DNA of 64,000 bases from assembly GCA_964481485.1 (NCBI GenBank), contig CAYZVM010000003.1, positions 1 to 64,000 of the forward strand. The letters run 5' to 3'. Made by a program: the position numbers and the translations under genes. Below the pieces are notes generated by a model, which made no database searches, had not been told where the DNA came from, and saw only the letters and a list, made by a program, of their open reading frames with translations. Shown piece after piece: positions 1-11,500 of the stretch (positions are counted from its first letter, which is position 1; every line of letters starts with the position of its first letter). The stretch is from M3007 sp964481485 (lineage in GTDB: Bacteria; Bacteroidota; Bacteroidia; Chitinophagales; Saprospiraceae).

Positions 1-1447
1 GGCAGGGGCTGCATTGGTCTTGGTAATCCTGCAACAAAGAATAGAGATTGAGCCGGCCGCCGGTGAGCGTGATGCCCTGCAATGCACTGTTCGGAGTTGT
101 GCTGTTCAGTACCAAATCTTTTGCCCACAGCGCGGCGGCGGCGGGGTCGGCCTTTGCCATGGCAATCAAGTTGGGGCACGGCGCGGAATAAAGCAGCCCA
201 ACTGCGCCCGCCACTTGGGGCGCGGCGAAAGATGTGCCTGTAAAAGTGCCGTAACTATTGCCCGTGCCCGCAGCAAAAACCCCTTCCCCATAAGCACCGA
301 GGTCAACGTGTTGGACACCCCATGCCGCATTTGGGGCTTTTGCGTCTGTTTTGGTGAGGCTGGTGACAGCGAGTTGGAAATCGCTGGGGCAAGTAGTGGG
401 AAGGTCGCCTACTGCGTCCACATTGACTGGATTATTGGCTGTGGCGGCTACGCTGATGATGCCTGCCGCGCCAAGCGAATCGAAGGCCGCGCACCATAGC
501 GGGGCATCGGCGGGTTGGCCGTAATCCGTTCCCCATGAGCAGTTTACAGCAACGACGAAGGCGCCAGATTGGCCGTTGGAGGCGTTGTACCGTTTGCGCG
601 ATTGGAACACATAGTTGTACGATTCGAGGATTTTTGCCTCAGTACCTCCTCCAGCCACGAACATGATTTTCACATTCCAGTTGATGCCAGTGATGCCGAG
701 ATTATTGTTGCCTTTTGCGCCGATAATAGCACTGACGGGGGTGCCGTGCCCAGTGCTGACACCGAGTATGTTGTCGTTTGCGGTATAGACATTCCAGCCG
801 CGAAAATCATCCACGTAGCCATTGTTGTCGTTGTCCATGTTGTCGCCCGGAATTTCAGCCCAGTTTTTCCAGAGATTGGGGGATAAGTCATTGTTTGTCA
901 AATCAATGCCGCCGTCAATAACGGCTACTACAATCGTATCGCCTGCCGGTGTGAGGCCGCCAGTGGCGATGTCCCAGGCCAGTTCGGCATCGAGGTCGGC
1001 ATTGGGAGTGCCGCCGTTTGCGCCAGTGTTCAGCAATTGCCATTGCTGAGAAAAGAGCGGGTCATTGGGCAGGGTTTCGGTCTCCGTTGGCAGATTTTCG
1101 TGGGAGGCGAACCCATCGGCGTAAATTGGTGTGCCACGGTTTTCCAAAATATGATTGTACTGAGCCATGCGCACTTCTGGCTGGCGGCGCAGCCATTCGA
1201 GGGCGGGCTGTTCGGCAGAAGGGTTTGTTTCCAACAGCCAGACATTCAGAAGGTCGGCCACTTTTTTCACGCTCGCACTTGAAACAAAAATATCGCGCTC
1301 CATGCGCCGCGTCAGGGCTTTGGGCGATTTGCCCGGCTGGACGCTGACCAATATTTGTCCCGGCACATGCGCGGGCTGTTGTGCGAGACAAAAATTGTAA
1401 CACAAAAATGTTAAGAGCAGAAGCAGCGAAAAACGGTTGTGGTTCAT
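1..1447 (-). CDS. Subtilisin-like serine protease (S8 family), C-terminus cut by window edge
   Basis: The frame is open from an ATG at 1447 to the left edge (482 codons seen). It begins with a signal peptide (MNHNRFSLLLLLTFLCY, cleavage probably after CLA near residue 22). A pro-region of about 110 residues follows, then a peptidase S8 domain. The catalytic triad is visible: Asp in VIDGGID (about residue 175), His in GHGTPVS (about 233) and Ser in GTSFAAPQVAG (about 405). The oxyanion Asn region (VAVNCSWG) is also present. It is therefore a secreted endopeptidase, active outside the cell or in the envelope. Such proteins in this phylum usually continue into repeat domains and a T9SS sorting domain, but that part is outside the window. 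The gene is divergent from the giant adhesin at 1683 and has its own TAnnTTTG box. Confidence 0.9.
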   Translation of the reverse strand, partial: MNHNRFSLLLLLTFLCYNFCLAQQPAHVPGQILVSVQPGKSPKALTRRMERDIFVSSASVKKVADLLNVWLLETNPSAEQPALEWLRRQPEVRMAQYNHILENRGTPIYADGFASHENLPTETETLPNDPLFSQQWQLLNTGANGGTPNADLDAELAWDIATGGLTPAGDTIVVAVIDGGIDLTNNDLSPNLWKNWAEIPGDNMDNDNNGYVDDFRGWNVYTANDNILGVSTGHGTPVSAIIGAKGNNNLGITGINWNVKIMFVAGGGTEAKILESYNYVFQSRKRYNASNGQSGAFVVAVNCSWGTDYGQPADAPLWCAAFDSLGAAGIISVAATANNPVNVDAVGDLPTTCPSDFQLAVTSLTKTDAKAPNAAWGVQHVDLGAYGEGVFAAGTGNSYGTFTGTSFAAPQVAGAVGLLYSAPCPNLIAMAKADPAAAALWAKDLVLNSTTPNSALQGITLTGGRLNLYSLLQDYQDQCSPC

Positions 1448-1480
1448 CTTGAAAAGCAAATTTCTGATTGGGTTATTCGG

Positions 1481-1488
1481 CAAAATTA
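1481..1488 (-). promoter_or_regulatory. Bacteroidota-type -7 promoter box of the S8 protease gene
   Basis: Reads TAATTTTG on the minus strand, an exact match to the TAnnTTTG -7 consensus, 33 bases before the ATG at 1447. No clear -33 TTG was chosen. Confidence 0.5.
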
Positions 1489-1682
1489 GGGCGAGGCTTG
1501 CATCATATTTTTCAAACCCGCATAAGCGCACATTTTTAGCAAATATTGACCTTTAACTTTTTATCTTGACGGCGGAATTGTCAAATCCCATCTACCGAAT
1601 GATAATTGGAATTGAGCCGATAATTGACGCGGCTGCAAAATTATTTGCATAGCGAACTCACCACCCACCAAATTATTCATTC

Positions 1683-4600
1683 ATGTTTAATCTTTACGGA
1701 TTTTTCAGTGCCTCCCAAAAGCAATCGCGTTGCTGCTCGTTGGCACTTGTTTTTTTGTCTATTTCATTTTTTCAAACAGCCCAAGCACAAAGCGAACAAA
1801 CTGCGCAATCGCTCGCGCCATGTGTATGTACCAACTGCCCGCAATTCATGCCAGACGGCTTTACGGGCAATTTTTATATTCAAGTCCAAAATGCTTCCAA
1901 CCCGACATTGGGCCAAAACGGCCAAGGTGTGTGCGGGGTGCGGCTGTTTTTCGACCATGAATATTTGGGCGACTTGCAAATCACGCTCACTTCCCCGGCA
2001 GGGCAGTCTGTCACGTTGGTTGGCCCTATCGGTTTTTTTGGCCCCACCGACTTTACCGTGTGGGACGTGTTGTTTGTCCCCTGTGGTGACGCGGCTAGCC
2101 CCGACCCGGGCTTTGCAAACACTTGGCACAACAACCAACCTTGGGGCTTGTTCGGAACTTATACTGGTTCATATTACCCGGCGGGTGGCTGTCTCGAAAA
2201 TTTCAATACCGGCCCGGTGAACGGCCAATGGACTTTGACGGTAATTGACGGTCAGGCGGTTGACGTGGGCAACTTTTTTAATTATGAAATAATTTTCTGC
2301 GACCCAGCGGGCATTGACTGCTTTTCCTGTGCGGCCAATGCGGGCAATTTGCTCCAGCCCGACGTAAATGCCTGTGAAGGTTCCCCGACGCTCGCCCTTA
2401 ATTTGCCGCCAACATATACTCCCCCCAATGCCCCCCCGCCCGCAGGTGAGTATTCTTATACTTATGTGATTGCCGGGCCGGGCGGTGTAATACAGGCTTT
2501 TGACCCGGCGGCGGATTTGAGCGGCTTTCAGGCTGGCAACTATACCGTCTGCGGCATGTCGTACCTTACGGCACACGAAGGAGATATTCCTCAGCCAAAC
2601 GGTTCGTTGACGATTGCACAATTGTCCACTCAGCTCAATTCTTCTTCGCCGCCATTATGCGGAAAAATCACGACCAACTGTGTCAATGTGGTAATTCACC
2701 CATTGCCAGAAGATGTAGAAGAAACGCAAACCATCTGTGCCCCACAGTGCTACGTTTTTTACAACCAAAGTTATTGTCAGAGTGGTACTTATGTCCGAAA
2801 TCTTGTACAAAACGGCTGCCCTTACACAGCCACGTTGTACCTCACCGTGTTCCAACCCAATTTTGTAAATATCACTGAAACCATCTGCCCCGGTGGGTGC
2901 TCTCAAACTCCGGGATTTGAAGATGCCTGCTCGCCGGGCAATCATACGAAAACCTTCACCAATACGGCGGGCTGCGACAGCACTGTGAGCCTGAACCTCA
3001 TTGAGGTGAACGTCGTCGCCAATATCGTGCAACCGCCGCCAGAAATCACTTGCAGCCAAACCACTGTGCAATTGCAGGGCACCGGCTCCACCGTCGGCGG
3101 CGCCACCTATCTCTGGACGGCCAGCAATGGCGGCAACATCGTCGGCTCGCCAAATGGCATCAACGTCAACGTGAATGCGCCCGGCGACTACCAACTTCGA
3201 GTGTGCCGCACCACGGCAGGCACCACCTGCTGCGATAGCACAAGCGTGACCGTGACGAGCAATCAAGTGCTGCCCGATGCCCCGGCAGCCATCAATGGCC
3301 CCGCTCAGATTTGTACCGGCCAAACAGCCTCATTTTCTATTGATCCGGTAGCTGGCGCCACTACATACAATTGGGTAGTTCCATCTGGCGTGACCATCAA
3401 TTCCGGCCAAGGCACTACCTCCATCAACGTTACTTGGAACAGCGGCGCGAACGGGAGCATCTGCGTCTCGGCGGGCAATCCCTGCGGTTTCGGCCCCGTC
3501 ACTTGTTTCCCGGTAGATATTTTACTTGCGCCCGTACCGACTACGCCGCAAGGGCTTGCGGTCGTATGTGCCGGAAACACAACAAATTACAGCATTCCTA
3601 CCGTGACGGGGGCAACCTCATACAACTGGACGGTGACCGCCCCGGCCACCATATCATCGGGACAGGGAACGACAAATATCGTCGTGAACTGGGGCAACGC
3701 GCCAACCGGAGATGTTTGCGTAAACGTCAGCAGCAATTGTGGCACCAGCCAAGATGTTTGCCTTTCCGTGCAAATCAACGCCGTGCCCGCAGCACCCGTC
3801 GTCACGGGGAACAATGCCCCATGTGCGGGCAGCACCCAGACGTACACCGTGACCGCCGTGAGCGGGGCGACGACTTATAATTGGCAAGCAACCGGGGGTA
3901 CCATTACAAGCGGCAACGGAACCACAACTGTGCAAGTGACTTGGGACGCTGGTGCGACGAGCGGCAGTGTTTGCGCAGCCACAGAAAACAGCTGTGGCGA
4001 AAGCGCCCAAAATTGTTTCAGCGTCGCATTGGGCACCGTTCCCGCTGCGCCTGATATTTCGGGCGACTCGACCCGTTGCGCTGGCACCATAGGCTCGTAT
4101 TTTATTTCTTCTGTGCCAGGCTCTACAGGATACACTTGGTCAGTACCGACGGGAGGGAACATTCTTTCAGGCCAAAATACTACTGCGATTTCTGTCTCAT
4201 GGGCGAGCACGCCGGGCGGCAACATTTGTGTGACCGCCGCAAACGGCTGTGGCACAGGCCCCCAAGATTGCTTCCCGGTCGTGGTGGACGCCGTGCCAAC
4301 GGCAAATGCAGGAACGGATGGTGCGGTGTGCGGCACTTCTTTCAACCTGCAAGCAACGCCGAGCGTCCCCGGCAGCTCAGGCGTTTGGACAATGGCTTCT
4401 GGAAGCGGGACTGCTTCGTTTTCAAACGCAAACACGGCTTCGACTGCCGTGGACGTTACCTTGAACGGCACATACGTTTTTCAATGGACAGAAACAAACG
4501 GCAACTGCGCGGACGACGATGAGGTGACGGTGAATTTCAACGAGTTGCCCACCACCGGCGCCGCCACTCACAACTGCGATGGCACGAACGACAACTACAC

Positions 4601-7600
4601 AGTTTCATTTTCCGTGTCGGGCGGCACTGCTCCTTACACCATACCCGGTGGGACGACAACAGGTGGCGTATTTACTTCCGCACCTATTCCGAACGGCCAA
4701 AATTACACTTTCGCCATTACGGATGCCAATGGCTGCACGGCCTCCCCGGTGACGGGCTCGTTCAACTGCGCCTGCGCCACGGATGCTGGCCAAATGAGCC
4801 TTCAAGAACTCACGGCTTGCGAGGGGAACACGATTTCGGCAGCGCATTTGGGCGGGCAAAACCTCGACGCAAACGATGTGGCAGCTTATATTTTGCATAC
4901 CAATTCCGGCACTTCGCTCGGCACTATTTTAGCACAAAACACAACGGGCATTTTCGGTTTTCAAGTTGGAATGAATTATGACACAACGTATTACGTCTCG
5001 TTTGTGGTCGGGAACAACGTGAATGGCCAGCCCGACCCAGCCGACCCATGCCTTTCTGTGGCACCAGGTCAACCCGTCATTTTTTATCAAAATCCAATTG
5101 TCAATGCTGGCCTCGACATTGACACCTGCGGCCTCACTTTAACTTTGAACGGCAGTGCCACCACCGGCACCGGCCAATGGACTTTCACGGGGACGGGCTT
5201 GACCTTGAGCGATGTGCAAAATCCCGTAGCCACTGCAACCGCCACCGCGCCCGGCACTTTTACCCTAACGTGGTCGGTCACGGAAAACGGTTGCGCGGAC
5301 AACGACGTGGTCGAAATCCAATTCAATGAATCTCCTGCGCTGGCCGATTTGGTGCGCATTTGTGATGCTGCCAACGAGAATTTCACGGTGACGCTCACGA
5401 TTTCAGGTGGCACACCGCCATATAGTGTGAATGGAATTCCTGTCGTGGGCAACACTTTTTCCTCGGCGCCATTTCCCAATGGGCAATCCTACAATTTCGT
5501 TGTCGTGGACGCAAACGGCTGCCCGATGCCTGTCGTAACTGGGGCATTTAGTTGCAATTGCACTACCAACGCAGGCGTGATGCAGGCCGACACCTTGACG
5601 GTTTGCGAAGGAGCGACGGTGACCGTTTCCGCCAATTCCATCGCACCGACTTTGGATGCCAACGATGTGACTGCGTATGTTTTGCACAGCGGCTCAGGCC
5701 CAGCGTTGGGGCAAGTTTTTGGCCAAAACACGACGGGCGTGTTCGCCTTCCAAAACGGGATGAATTTTGGTCAAAACTATTTTGTGTCCATCGTGGCGGG
5801 CAACAACATGAACGGATTGCCCGATCCAGCCGACCCTTGTTTCGCCGTTGCAGCCGGACAGCCGGTTGTTTTCCTGAAAATCCCGACACCCAACGCTGGA
5901 ACGGACGATGCCATTTGTGGGCAAACAATTAACTTACAAGCTGTTGGCGGTGGATTTACGGGAAATTGGGCGCAAATTTCGGGGCCGGGGACAGCAATTT
6001 TTTCAGCAAATAACGACCCGGCGAGCGCGGCCAATGCGCCAGTTTTTGGCACCTATATTTTTCAATGGACAGAAACAAATGGCGCATGTGTAGGTACTGA
6101 CGAGGTGAACATCACTTTCAACGAATTACCCTCTGTGAATGCTTTAAACGAATTGTGCAACGGCGCGAACACGGAATTTACGGTGACATTCACGGCTGCC
6201 GGGGGGCTTGCGCCTTATACCATCACTGGTTTGAACGGTTCGTTCACGGGTGCAGATTTCACATCCTTGCCTTTGGCGAACAACTCGACCTATTCTTTTG
6301 TGGTGACGGATGCAAACGGCTGCGAAAGTCCTGCCGTTTCGGGTGTTGAAAATTGCCTTTGCGCTACCGACGCGGGGTCGTTCCAAGCATCGGGCGCCAC
6401 GTTTTGCGCCACCGATGCAGCTACTGGCGTGTGGAACAACGACGCGGTATTGGATGCCAACGACATTGTGCAATTTATCCTGCACGACCAATCGGGGGCT
6501 TCTGTCGGGACGGTGCTCGCCACAAATACGCAGCCATCATTTGACTTCATGCCGGGTCTTCAAACGGGCGTGACCTACTATATTTCTGCCATAGCGGGCA
6601 ACAATCTCGCGGGGGTGGTGGATTTGAATGACCCCTGCTTGTCGGTGACACCCGGTGTGCCTGTGCAATGGAAGCCTTTGCCCGATGCGAGTTTGGCCGG
6701 CGATGCGACGATTTGCAACGGCGGCAGTGCGACCTTGACCTTTTCCGGCACTGGTGTTTTTCCATTGACCTTGATTTATACCGACGGCGCGGGTGCGCAA
6801 AATACATTGACGATCAATAATCAACAGCCGGTGGCACTTCCCGTGTCGCCGAACGCGACCGCCATTTTTACCCTGATTTCCGTTAGTGATGGCACTGCCC
6901 CGACTTGCAGCACCCAACTCAATGAAATGACCACCGTGACGGTAAACCAACCTGTGTCGGCAGGCTTCGCCAATGAACCTTTGGAACTTTGCGCGGGCGT
7001 GGCGTTGCCTTTGCAACTCATCAACTTTCTGACCGATGCTGATTTTGGTGGCCAATGGACGGAGACCTCCGCGGCGCCATCATTGCCCGGTGCTTTCAAT
7101 GCTACTACCGGTACTTTTGAAACTGCCGGACAGCCCGCCGGAGAATATACTTTCCGCTATTTGCTCACAGCCCAGCCTCCTTGCCCCAATGACGAAGAAA
7201 CAGTGACGGTGAGGTTGCTTGCCCCACCTATTGCGGATGCTGGCGATGACTTGGCCATCAACTGCGAACAAGCCTCTGTTTTGCTCGGAAGCACAAATAC
7301 CAGTAGCGGGCCGGGCATTCAGTACGAGTGGCTATTGGGCAATGACACGGTGGGCAGCACCGAGCAGATTTTTGTGGGTGTCCCAGGAGATTACACCCTC
7401 ATTGTCACGAACGCTGCTGGCTGTTCGGCGACCGATGCGGCTAATGTCATTTTGGATAATGAGCCTTCAACGGCGGAAGTTATTTCGGTAAAAAATGTGC
7501 GCTGTTTCGGGGAGCGCAACGGATCAATCGTGATTGATTCTATCAACGTTACCCATCCGCCCGTGCTGTATGCGCTGAACGGCGGCACATTTGGGCCGAC

Positions 7601-8240
7601 GCCTATGTTTGCCGGGCTTGAATCCGGGACTTACACATTGACACTTTTGGATGCCAATGGCTGCGAATGGACTTCGCCACCCATTACCATCAATGAGCCG
7701 CCAGAACTAAAAGTTGAACTCGGGTCAGAGGTTCAGGCAGCGTTGGGCGATTCAGTGTATCTTAAAGCACTGATTTCAGTGCCGTCCTCGGCGTTGGATA
7801 CAATTTTGTGGAGGCCGTTGCTCGATACTGTGGCCGTAGGGCAGGATTTTCAGCATTTTTTGCCCCTCCAATCATGGCAAGTGGACGTGACGGTGACGGA
7901 TTCAAATGGTTGTGTGGCAATGGATAAGGTGCTGGTGCGGGTGGATCGCCGAAGAAATATTTATGTGCCAAACATATTCAACCCTGAAAGCACATTGGAT
8001 CCTATCCTGCGGGTGTACGGTGGCCGGGACGTAGTGGAGATAGAGATGTTCAGAATATACGACCGATGGGGTGGGCAGGTGTTTGAGGCTCGCGGTTTTC
8101 AGCCGAATAGTTTGGTAGGATGGGAAGGCAAGCATCAAGACAAGTTGGTTTCGCCGGGGGTGTATGTGTATTATGTGGTGGCAAGGTTTATTGACGGCGA
8201 GCGTGAAATTTTCAAAGGCGATGTGACAGTGTATCGTTGA
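1683..8240 (+). CDS. Giant T9SS type B cargo protein: P-domain, PKD-like repeats, SprB-like repeat, CHU_C sorting domain
   Basis: A 2185-residue adhesin-like protein. The signal peptide ends near residue 36 (TAQAQ). A proprotein-convertase P-domain-like jelly roll spans about 50-206 (LQITLTSPAG, NGQWTLTVIDG). Cysteine-rich linkers follow. Four PKD-like repeats lie at about 525-865, each with the pattern GATTYNW...G.GTT...V.W. A composite module of about 265 residues then occurs three times (starting near 868, 1136 and 1399), marked by NAGTD, F.WTETNG, DANGC and LDANDV. A SprB-like repeat (VRCFGERNGSI) begins near 1934. The last 95 residues are the gliding-associated CHU_C domain (IYVPNIFNP, YDRWGGQVFE, GDVTVYR), the type B T9SS export signal. 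It is exported to the cell surface; binding specificity cannot be told. There is no catalytic domain, and the P-domain lacks a linked protease. Confidence 0.88.
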   Translation: MFNLYGFFSASQKQSRCCSLALVFLSISFFQTAQAQSEQTAQSLAPCVCTNCPQFMPDGFTGNFYIQVQNASNPTLGQNGQGVCGVRLFFDHEYLGDLQITLTSPAGQSVTLVGPIGFFGPTDFTVWDVLFVPCGDAASPDPGFANTWHNNQPWGLFGTYTGSYYPAGGCLENFNTGPVNGQWTLTVIDGQAVDVGNFFNYEIIFCDPAGIDCFSCAANAGNLLQPDVNACEGSPTLALNLPPTYTPPNAPPPAGEYSYTYVIAGPGGVIQAFDPAADLSGFQAGNYTVCGMSYLTAHEGDIPQPNGSLTIAQLSTQLNSSSPPLCGKITTNCVNVVIHPLPEDVEETQTICAPQCYVFYNQSYCQSGTYVRNLVQNGCPYTATLYLTVFQPNFVNITETICPGGCSQTPGFEDACSPGNHTKTFTNTAGCDSTVSLNLIEVNVVANIVQPPPEITCSQTTVQLQGTGSTVGGATYLWTASNGGNIVGSPNGINVNVNAPGDYQLRVCRTTAGTTCCDSTSVTVTSNQVLPDAPAAINGPAQICTGQTASFSIDPVAGATTYNWVVPSGVTINSGQGTTSINVTWNSGANGSICVSAGNPCGFGPVTCFPVDILLAPVPTTPQGLAVVCAGNTTNYSIPTVTGATSYNWTVTAPATISSGQGTTNIVVNWGNAPTGDVCVNVSSNCGTSQDVCLSVQINAVPAAPVVTGNNAPCAGSTQTYTVTAVSGATTYNWQATGGTITSGNGTTTVQVTWDAGATSGSVCAATENSCGESAQNCFSVALGTVPAAPDISGDSTRCAGTIGSYFISSVPGSTGYTWSVPTGGNILSGQNTTAISVSWASTPGGNICVTAANGCGTGPQDCFPVVVDAVPTANAGTDGAVCGTSFNLQATPSVPGSSGVWTMASGSGTASFSNANTASTAVDVTLNGTYVFQWTETNGNCADDDEVTVNFNELPTTGAATHNCDGTNDNYTVSFSVSGGTAPYTIPGGTTTGGVFTSAPIPNGQNYTFAITDANGCTASPVTGSFNCACATDAGQMSLQELTACEGNTISAAHLGGQNLDANDVAAYILHTNSGTSLGTILAQNTTGIFGFQVGMNYDTTYYVSFVVGNNVNGQPDPADPCLSVAPGQPVIFYQNPIVNAGLDIDTCGLTLTLNGSATTGTGQWTFTGTGLTLSDVQNPVATATATAPGTFTLTWSVTENGCADNDVVEIQFNESPALADLVRICDAANENFTVTLTISGGTPPYSVNGIPVVGNTFSSAPFPNGQSYNFVVVDANGCPMPVVTGAFSCNCTTNAGVMQADTLTVCEGATVTVSANSIAPTLDANDVTAYVLHSGSGPALGQVFGQNTTGVFAFQNGMNFGQNYFVSIVAGNNMNGLPDPADPCFAVAAGQPVVFLKIPTPNAGTDDAICGQTINLQAVGGGFTGNWAQISGPGTAIFSANNDPASAANAPVFGTYIFQWTETNGACVGTDEVNITFNELPSVNALNELCNGANTEFTVTFTAAGGLAPYTITGLNGSFTGADFTSLPLANNSTYSFVVTDANGCESPAVSGVENCLCATDAGSFQASGATFCATDAATGVWNNDAVLDANDIVQFILHDQSGASVGTVLATNTQPSFDFMPGLQTGVTYYISAIAGNNLAGVVDLNDPCLSVTPGVPVQWKPLPDASLAGDATICNGGSATLTFSGTGVFPLTLIYTDGAGAQNTLTINNQQPVALPVSPNATAIFTLISVSDGTAPTCSTQLNEMTTVTVNQPVSAGFANEPLELCAGVALPLQLINFLTDADFGGQWTETSAAPSLPGAFNATTGTFETAGQPAGEYTFRYLLTAQPPCPNDEETVTVRLLAPPIADAGDDLAINCEQASVLLGSTNTSSGPGIQYEWLLGNDTVGSTEQIFVGVPGDYTLIVTNAAGCSATDAANVILDNEPSTAEVISVKNVRCFGERNGSIVIDSINVTHPPVLYALNGGTFGPTPMFAGLESGTYTLTLLDANGCEWTSPPITINEPPELKVELGSEVQAALGDSVYLKALISVPSSALDTILWRPLLDTVAVGQDFQHFLPLQSWQVDVTVTDSNGCVAMDKVLVRVDRRRNIYVPNIFNPESTLDPILRVYGGRDVVEIEMFRIYDRWGGQVFEARGFQPNSLVGWEGKHQDKLVSPGVYVYYVVARFIDGEREIFKGDVTVYR

Positions 8241-8595
8241 CCCTTCAAAATGTCAGTACTCTTCTGAAAGGGTTGTGATTTGTTTGCGATTCCTTCAATG
8301 ATGCGCTATATGTAAAATATGGGTATGTGTGAGACTAAACAGACAGTTAAAATGGTGACAAAAGGAATGGCCGAAATAAAATTTTTGCTTCCTTTGCCCA
8401 ATTGTTAATCTGTTTCAGAGTCACCGCCTTCCTTGCTTTCAATCCAAATTTGCCGTTGGCAACTCCCGACCGATTGCCCCAACAGCATTTTCTCACAGAG
8501 AAAACACCCGAAAATCATGGGTATTCTTCAACTAACGCAATCCATTGACTCGACAGCGAAATGAGATACGCTTTCGGGCAAACATTCATATTCAA
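8241..8595. other. Intergenic region between the two giant adhesin genes
   Basis: 355 bases without a convincing gene. A weak imperfect hairpin (CCCTTCA / TGAAAGGG, 8241-8272) directly after the stop codon may terminate the upstream transcript. No exact TAnnTTTG box was found before the next gene; TACGCTTT near 8568 is a poor match. Confidence 0.5.
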
Positions 8596-11500
8596 ATGTT
8601 TAAAAACTACCGGTTCATGGTGAAAAAACTACTCACTTTATCCTTGCTGCTTTTGAGCAGCCAATTGTTGATGGCGCAGATTCCAGACCCTTGCCCATCC
8701 AACGATGAGCCTGCTTCGGATTTTTGCGAATCAACGTGTATCTATTGCAACTTCAATGGGTATATGGGGTCGTCGGGAGGATATTCCGGCCAAACGCCTC
8801 CAGGAGGTTTTTGTGGCACCATCGAAAACGAGCAGTGGCTGGGCTTCATAGCGGGCGCGGCGGGTGCTACATTTACTGCCACTCCAAGTAATTGCCAAGA
8901 TGGCAATGGTGTTCAGATTGCCCTTTATGCAGCTTGTAGCGACCCTTATATTGCCTGTAATATCGGGTCTCCTGGTGGAGGGAACAACCCCGTGTCTATC
9001 ACGGCAGCCCTTACCCCAGGCGCCAACTACTTTCTTTTGATAGATGGCTATGCGGGCGACCAATGCGATTTTTCTATTACAGTCACTCCGCCCTCTGCTG
9101 CGCAGGCCCCTACTGTGGGACCAATTGGCGCGATACAGGCACCTTTAAAAATTTGCCCGGGAGGCACTACTACAGTTTCTGTCGCCCCAGTAACAGGCGC
9201 GGGAACTTATATCTGGACCGCTACTGGCGGTGCGCTCATAGATGGAGTACCTTCTTACAATGAAGTCATTGCACCGGGCGGCAGCACCGTGCAAATCACA
9301 GCTCCCACAGGTGCGCCTTTGCCTCCAAATATCACGGTCTGCGTGGAAGCGGTCAACTCCTGCGACCAAGACAATCCACAGGTATGCAGGACCATACAGA
9401 TTGTCCCTATCCCTCCAACCACCCTCGCTCCTGTGGTGATATGCAACGAGGAAGCACCTTATGAATTGCCGTGGGGCAATTTCGCCAATTCCTCGGGCCT
9501 CTATTCCTTCAATTACCCTTCTTATCAGGGTTGCGACAGCACAGTTAGGCAACAAGTGACTGTTAAAGCACCCTTATTCACAACGCTGCCGCAACAAGTG
9601 ATATGTGAAGGTTCTTGTATCACAATATGTGATGAAGAATATTGCGATGGAGGTAACTTCTTCAAAGTCTGCGAGTCGTTTCAAGGCTGTGACAGTACTG
9701 TCAACTTTACAATATTGAAACTTACTCCAGTGGCGGAGATAATAGGTGGCGGCAACCTCTCTTGTGTCACCAACTCAGTCGTCCTTACTTCGGCTGCTTC
9801 GCCGGGATTAAAAATATGGAGGTTGTTACCTTCCGGCTTGGTCGTTGGGAATGGCAATACCTACACAGTTACGCAACCGGGTACTTACTCTTTGACAACT
9901 ACAGTCTCGGCGGGCGGCAACATTTGTACAGCTACTGCCACAATTACTGTAACAGGTGATGTGACCCCACCAACCATAAGTGCAACGGGCGGGGTGTTGG
10001 GTTGTGCTTCCACTTCGGTTGCATTGGGTACAACTACCAACGCTACAAATCCCACGTATGTCTGGTCAGGCCCCGGCGGCTTCACTTCAACATCTGCAAA
10101 CCCGACAGTCACACAACCCGGTACTTACACCGTAACAGTCACGAGCCAAAGTAATGGCTGTACAAGTTCGGCCACCGCGACTGTGACTGGCAATACTACA
10201 CCGCCTTCTCCAACAGCGAGTGGAGGCACACTCACTTGTAGCACGACTTCCATTAACCTGAATGCTACACCCGGTACCGGTGTGACCTATTCCTGGGGAG
10301 GCCCGGGCGGGTTCAGTTCAACCGCACAAAGCCCAACGGCGACGGCGGCGGGCAGCTACATCGTAACGGTGACCAACAACTCAAATGGTTGTACAGCAAC
10401 AGCTACCGCTACCGTGATTTTGAACAACACACCACCCACACCTGCGGCTACTGTGAGCGGCCCCATCACTTGTCCGACTCCATCAGTAAATTTGAATGCG
10501 ACGCCGGGTACAGGCGTAACGTACTCATGGACGGGCCCTGGTGGGTTTACGTCAACTTCACAGAACCCCACCGCAAACACCGCTGGTGCCTATACTGTGA
10601 CGGTGATGAACAACTCAAACGGCTGTACCGCTGCCGCCACAGTCAATGTCACAGGAAACACGAACGCGCCGAACGCCACTGCTAATGGCGGTTTGGTGAC
10701 TTGCGGCACACAGACTACAGTGCTTACCGGAGGGTCGCCAACCTCAGGCGTGACCTATGCATGGACAGGCCCGAACGGATTTACTTCCACTCAACAAAAC
10801 CCATCCGCCACTGCTGTTGGCACTTATACGCTCACGGTAACTAATCCGGTAAATAGCTGCACTTCAACGGCTACGGCTACAGTGAACGGAGATTTTGCCG
10901 CACCCAATGCTTCAGCCACAGGCGGTATTATCACCTGTGCATCAAGTAGTACGACTATTTCCGGCGCCTCCACAACTCCGGGTGCGACATTTGCTTGGGC
11001 AGGTCCCGGAGGATTTACATCCGGTTCTCAGAGTCCCACTGTTAGCAGTACGGGCGTTTACACCCTAACGGTCACAAATCCGACGAACGGCTGTACTTCC
11101 ACGGCCACCGCAACAGTAGATCCTGATTCCAATGTGCCAAACGCAACTGCGGCAGGAGGAACTATCAATTGTACCAATACCTCTATTTCGCTTAATGGAG
11201 GTTCTACTACTCCCGGGGTCATTTTGTCTTGGACAGGCCCGAATGGCTTTACTTCCAACTTGGAAGACCCCGTAGTTGCTCAAAGCGGAACATATACCCT
11301 AACGGTTCTTGACCCGTCCAATGGCTGCGACGCAGAAGCAACGGCTGTTGTAAATTTGGACAATGCCCCACCGAATGCGGCTGCCTCCGGTGGCACTTTG
11401 ACTTGCTCGGCACCGTCTTTCCAATTGAGCGGCAATTCGTCAACAAGCGGCGTCACTTGGGCATGGGTAGGACCTAACGGCTTTACGTCCGCTCAACAAA

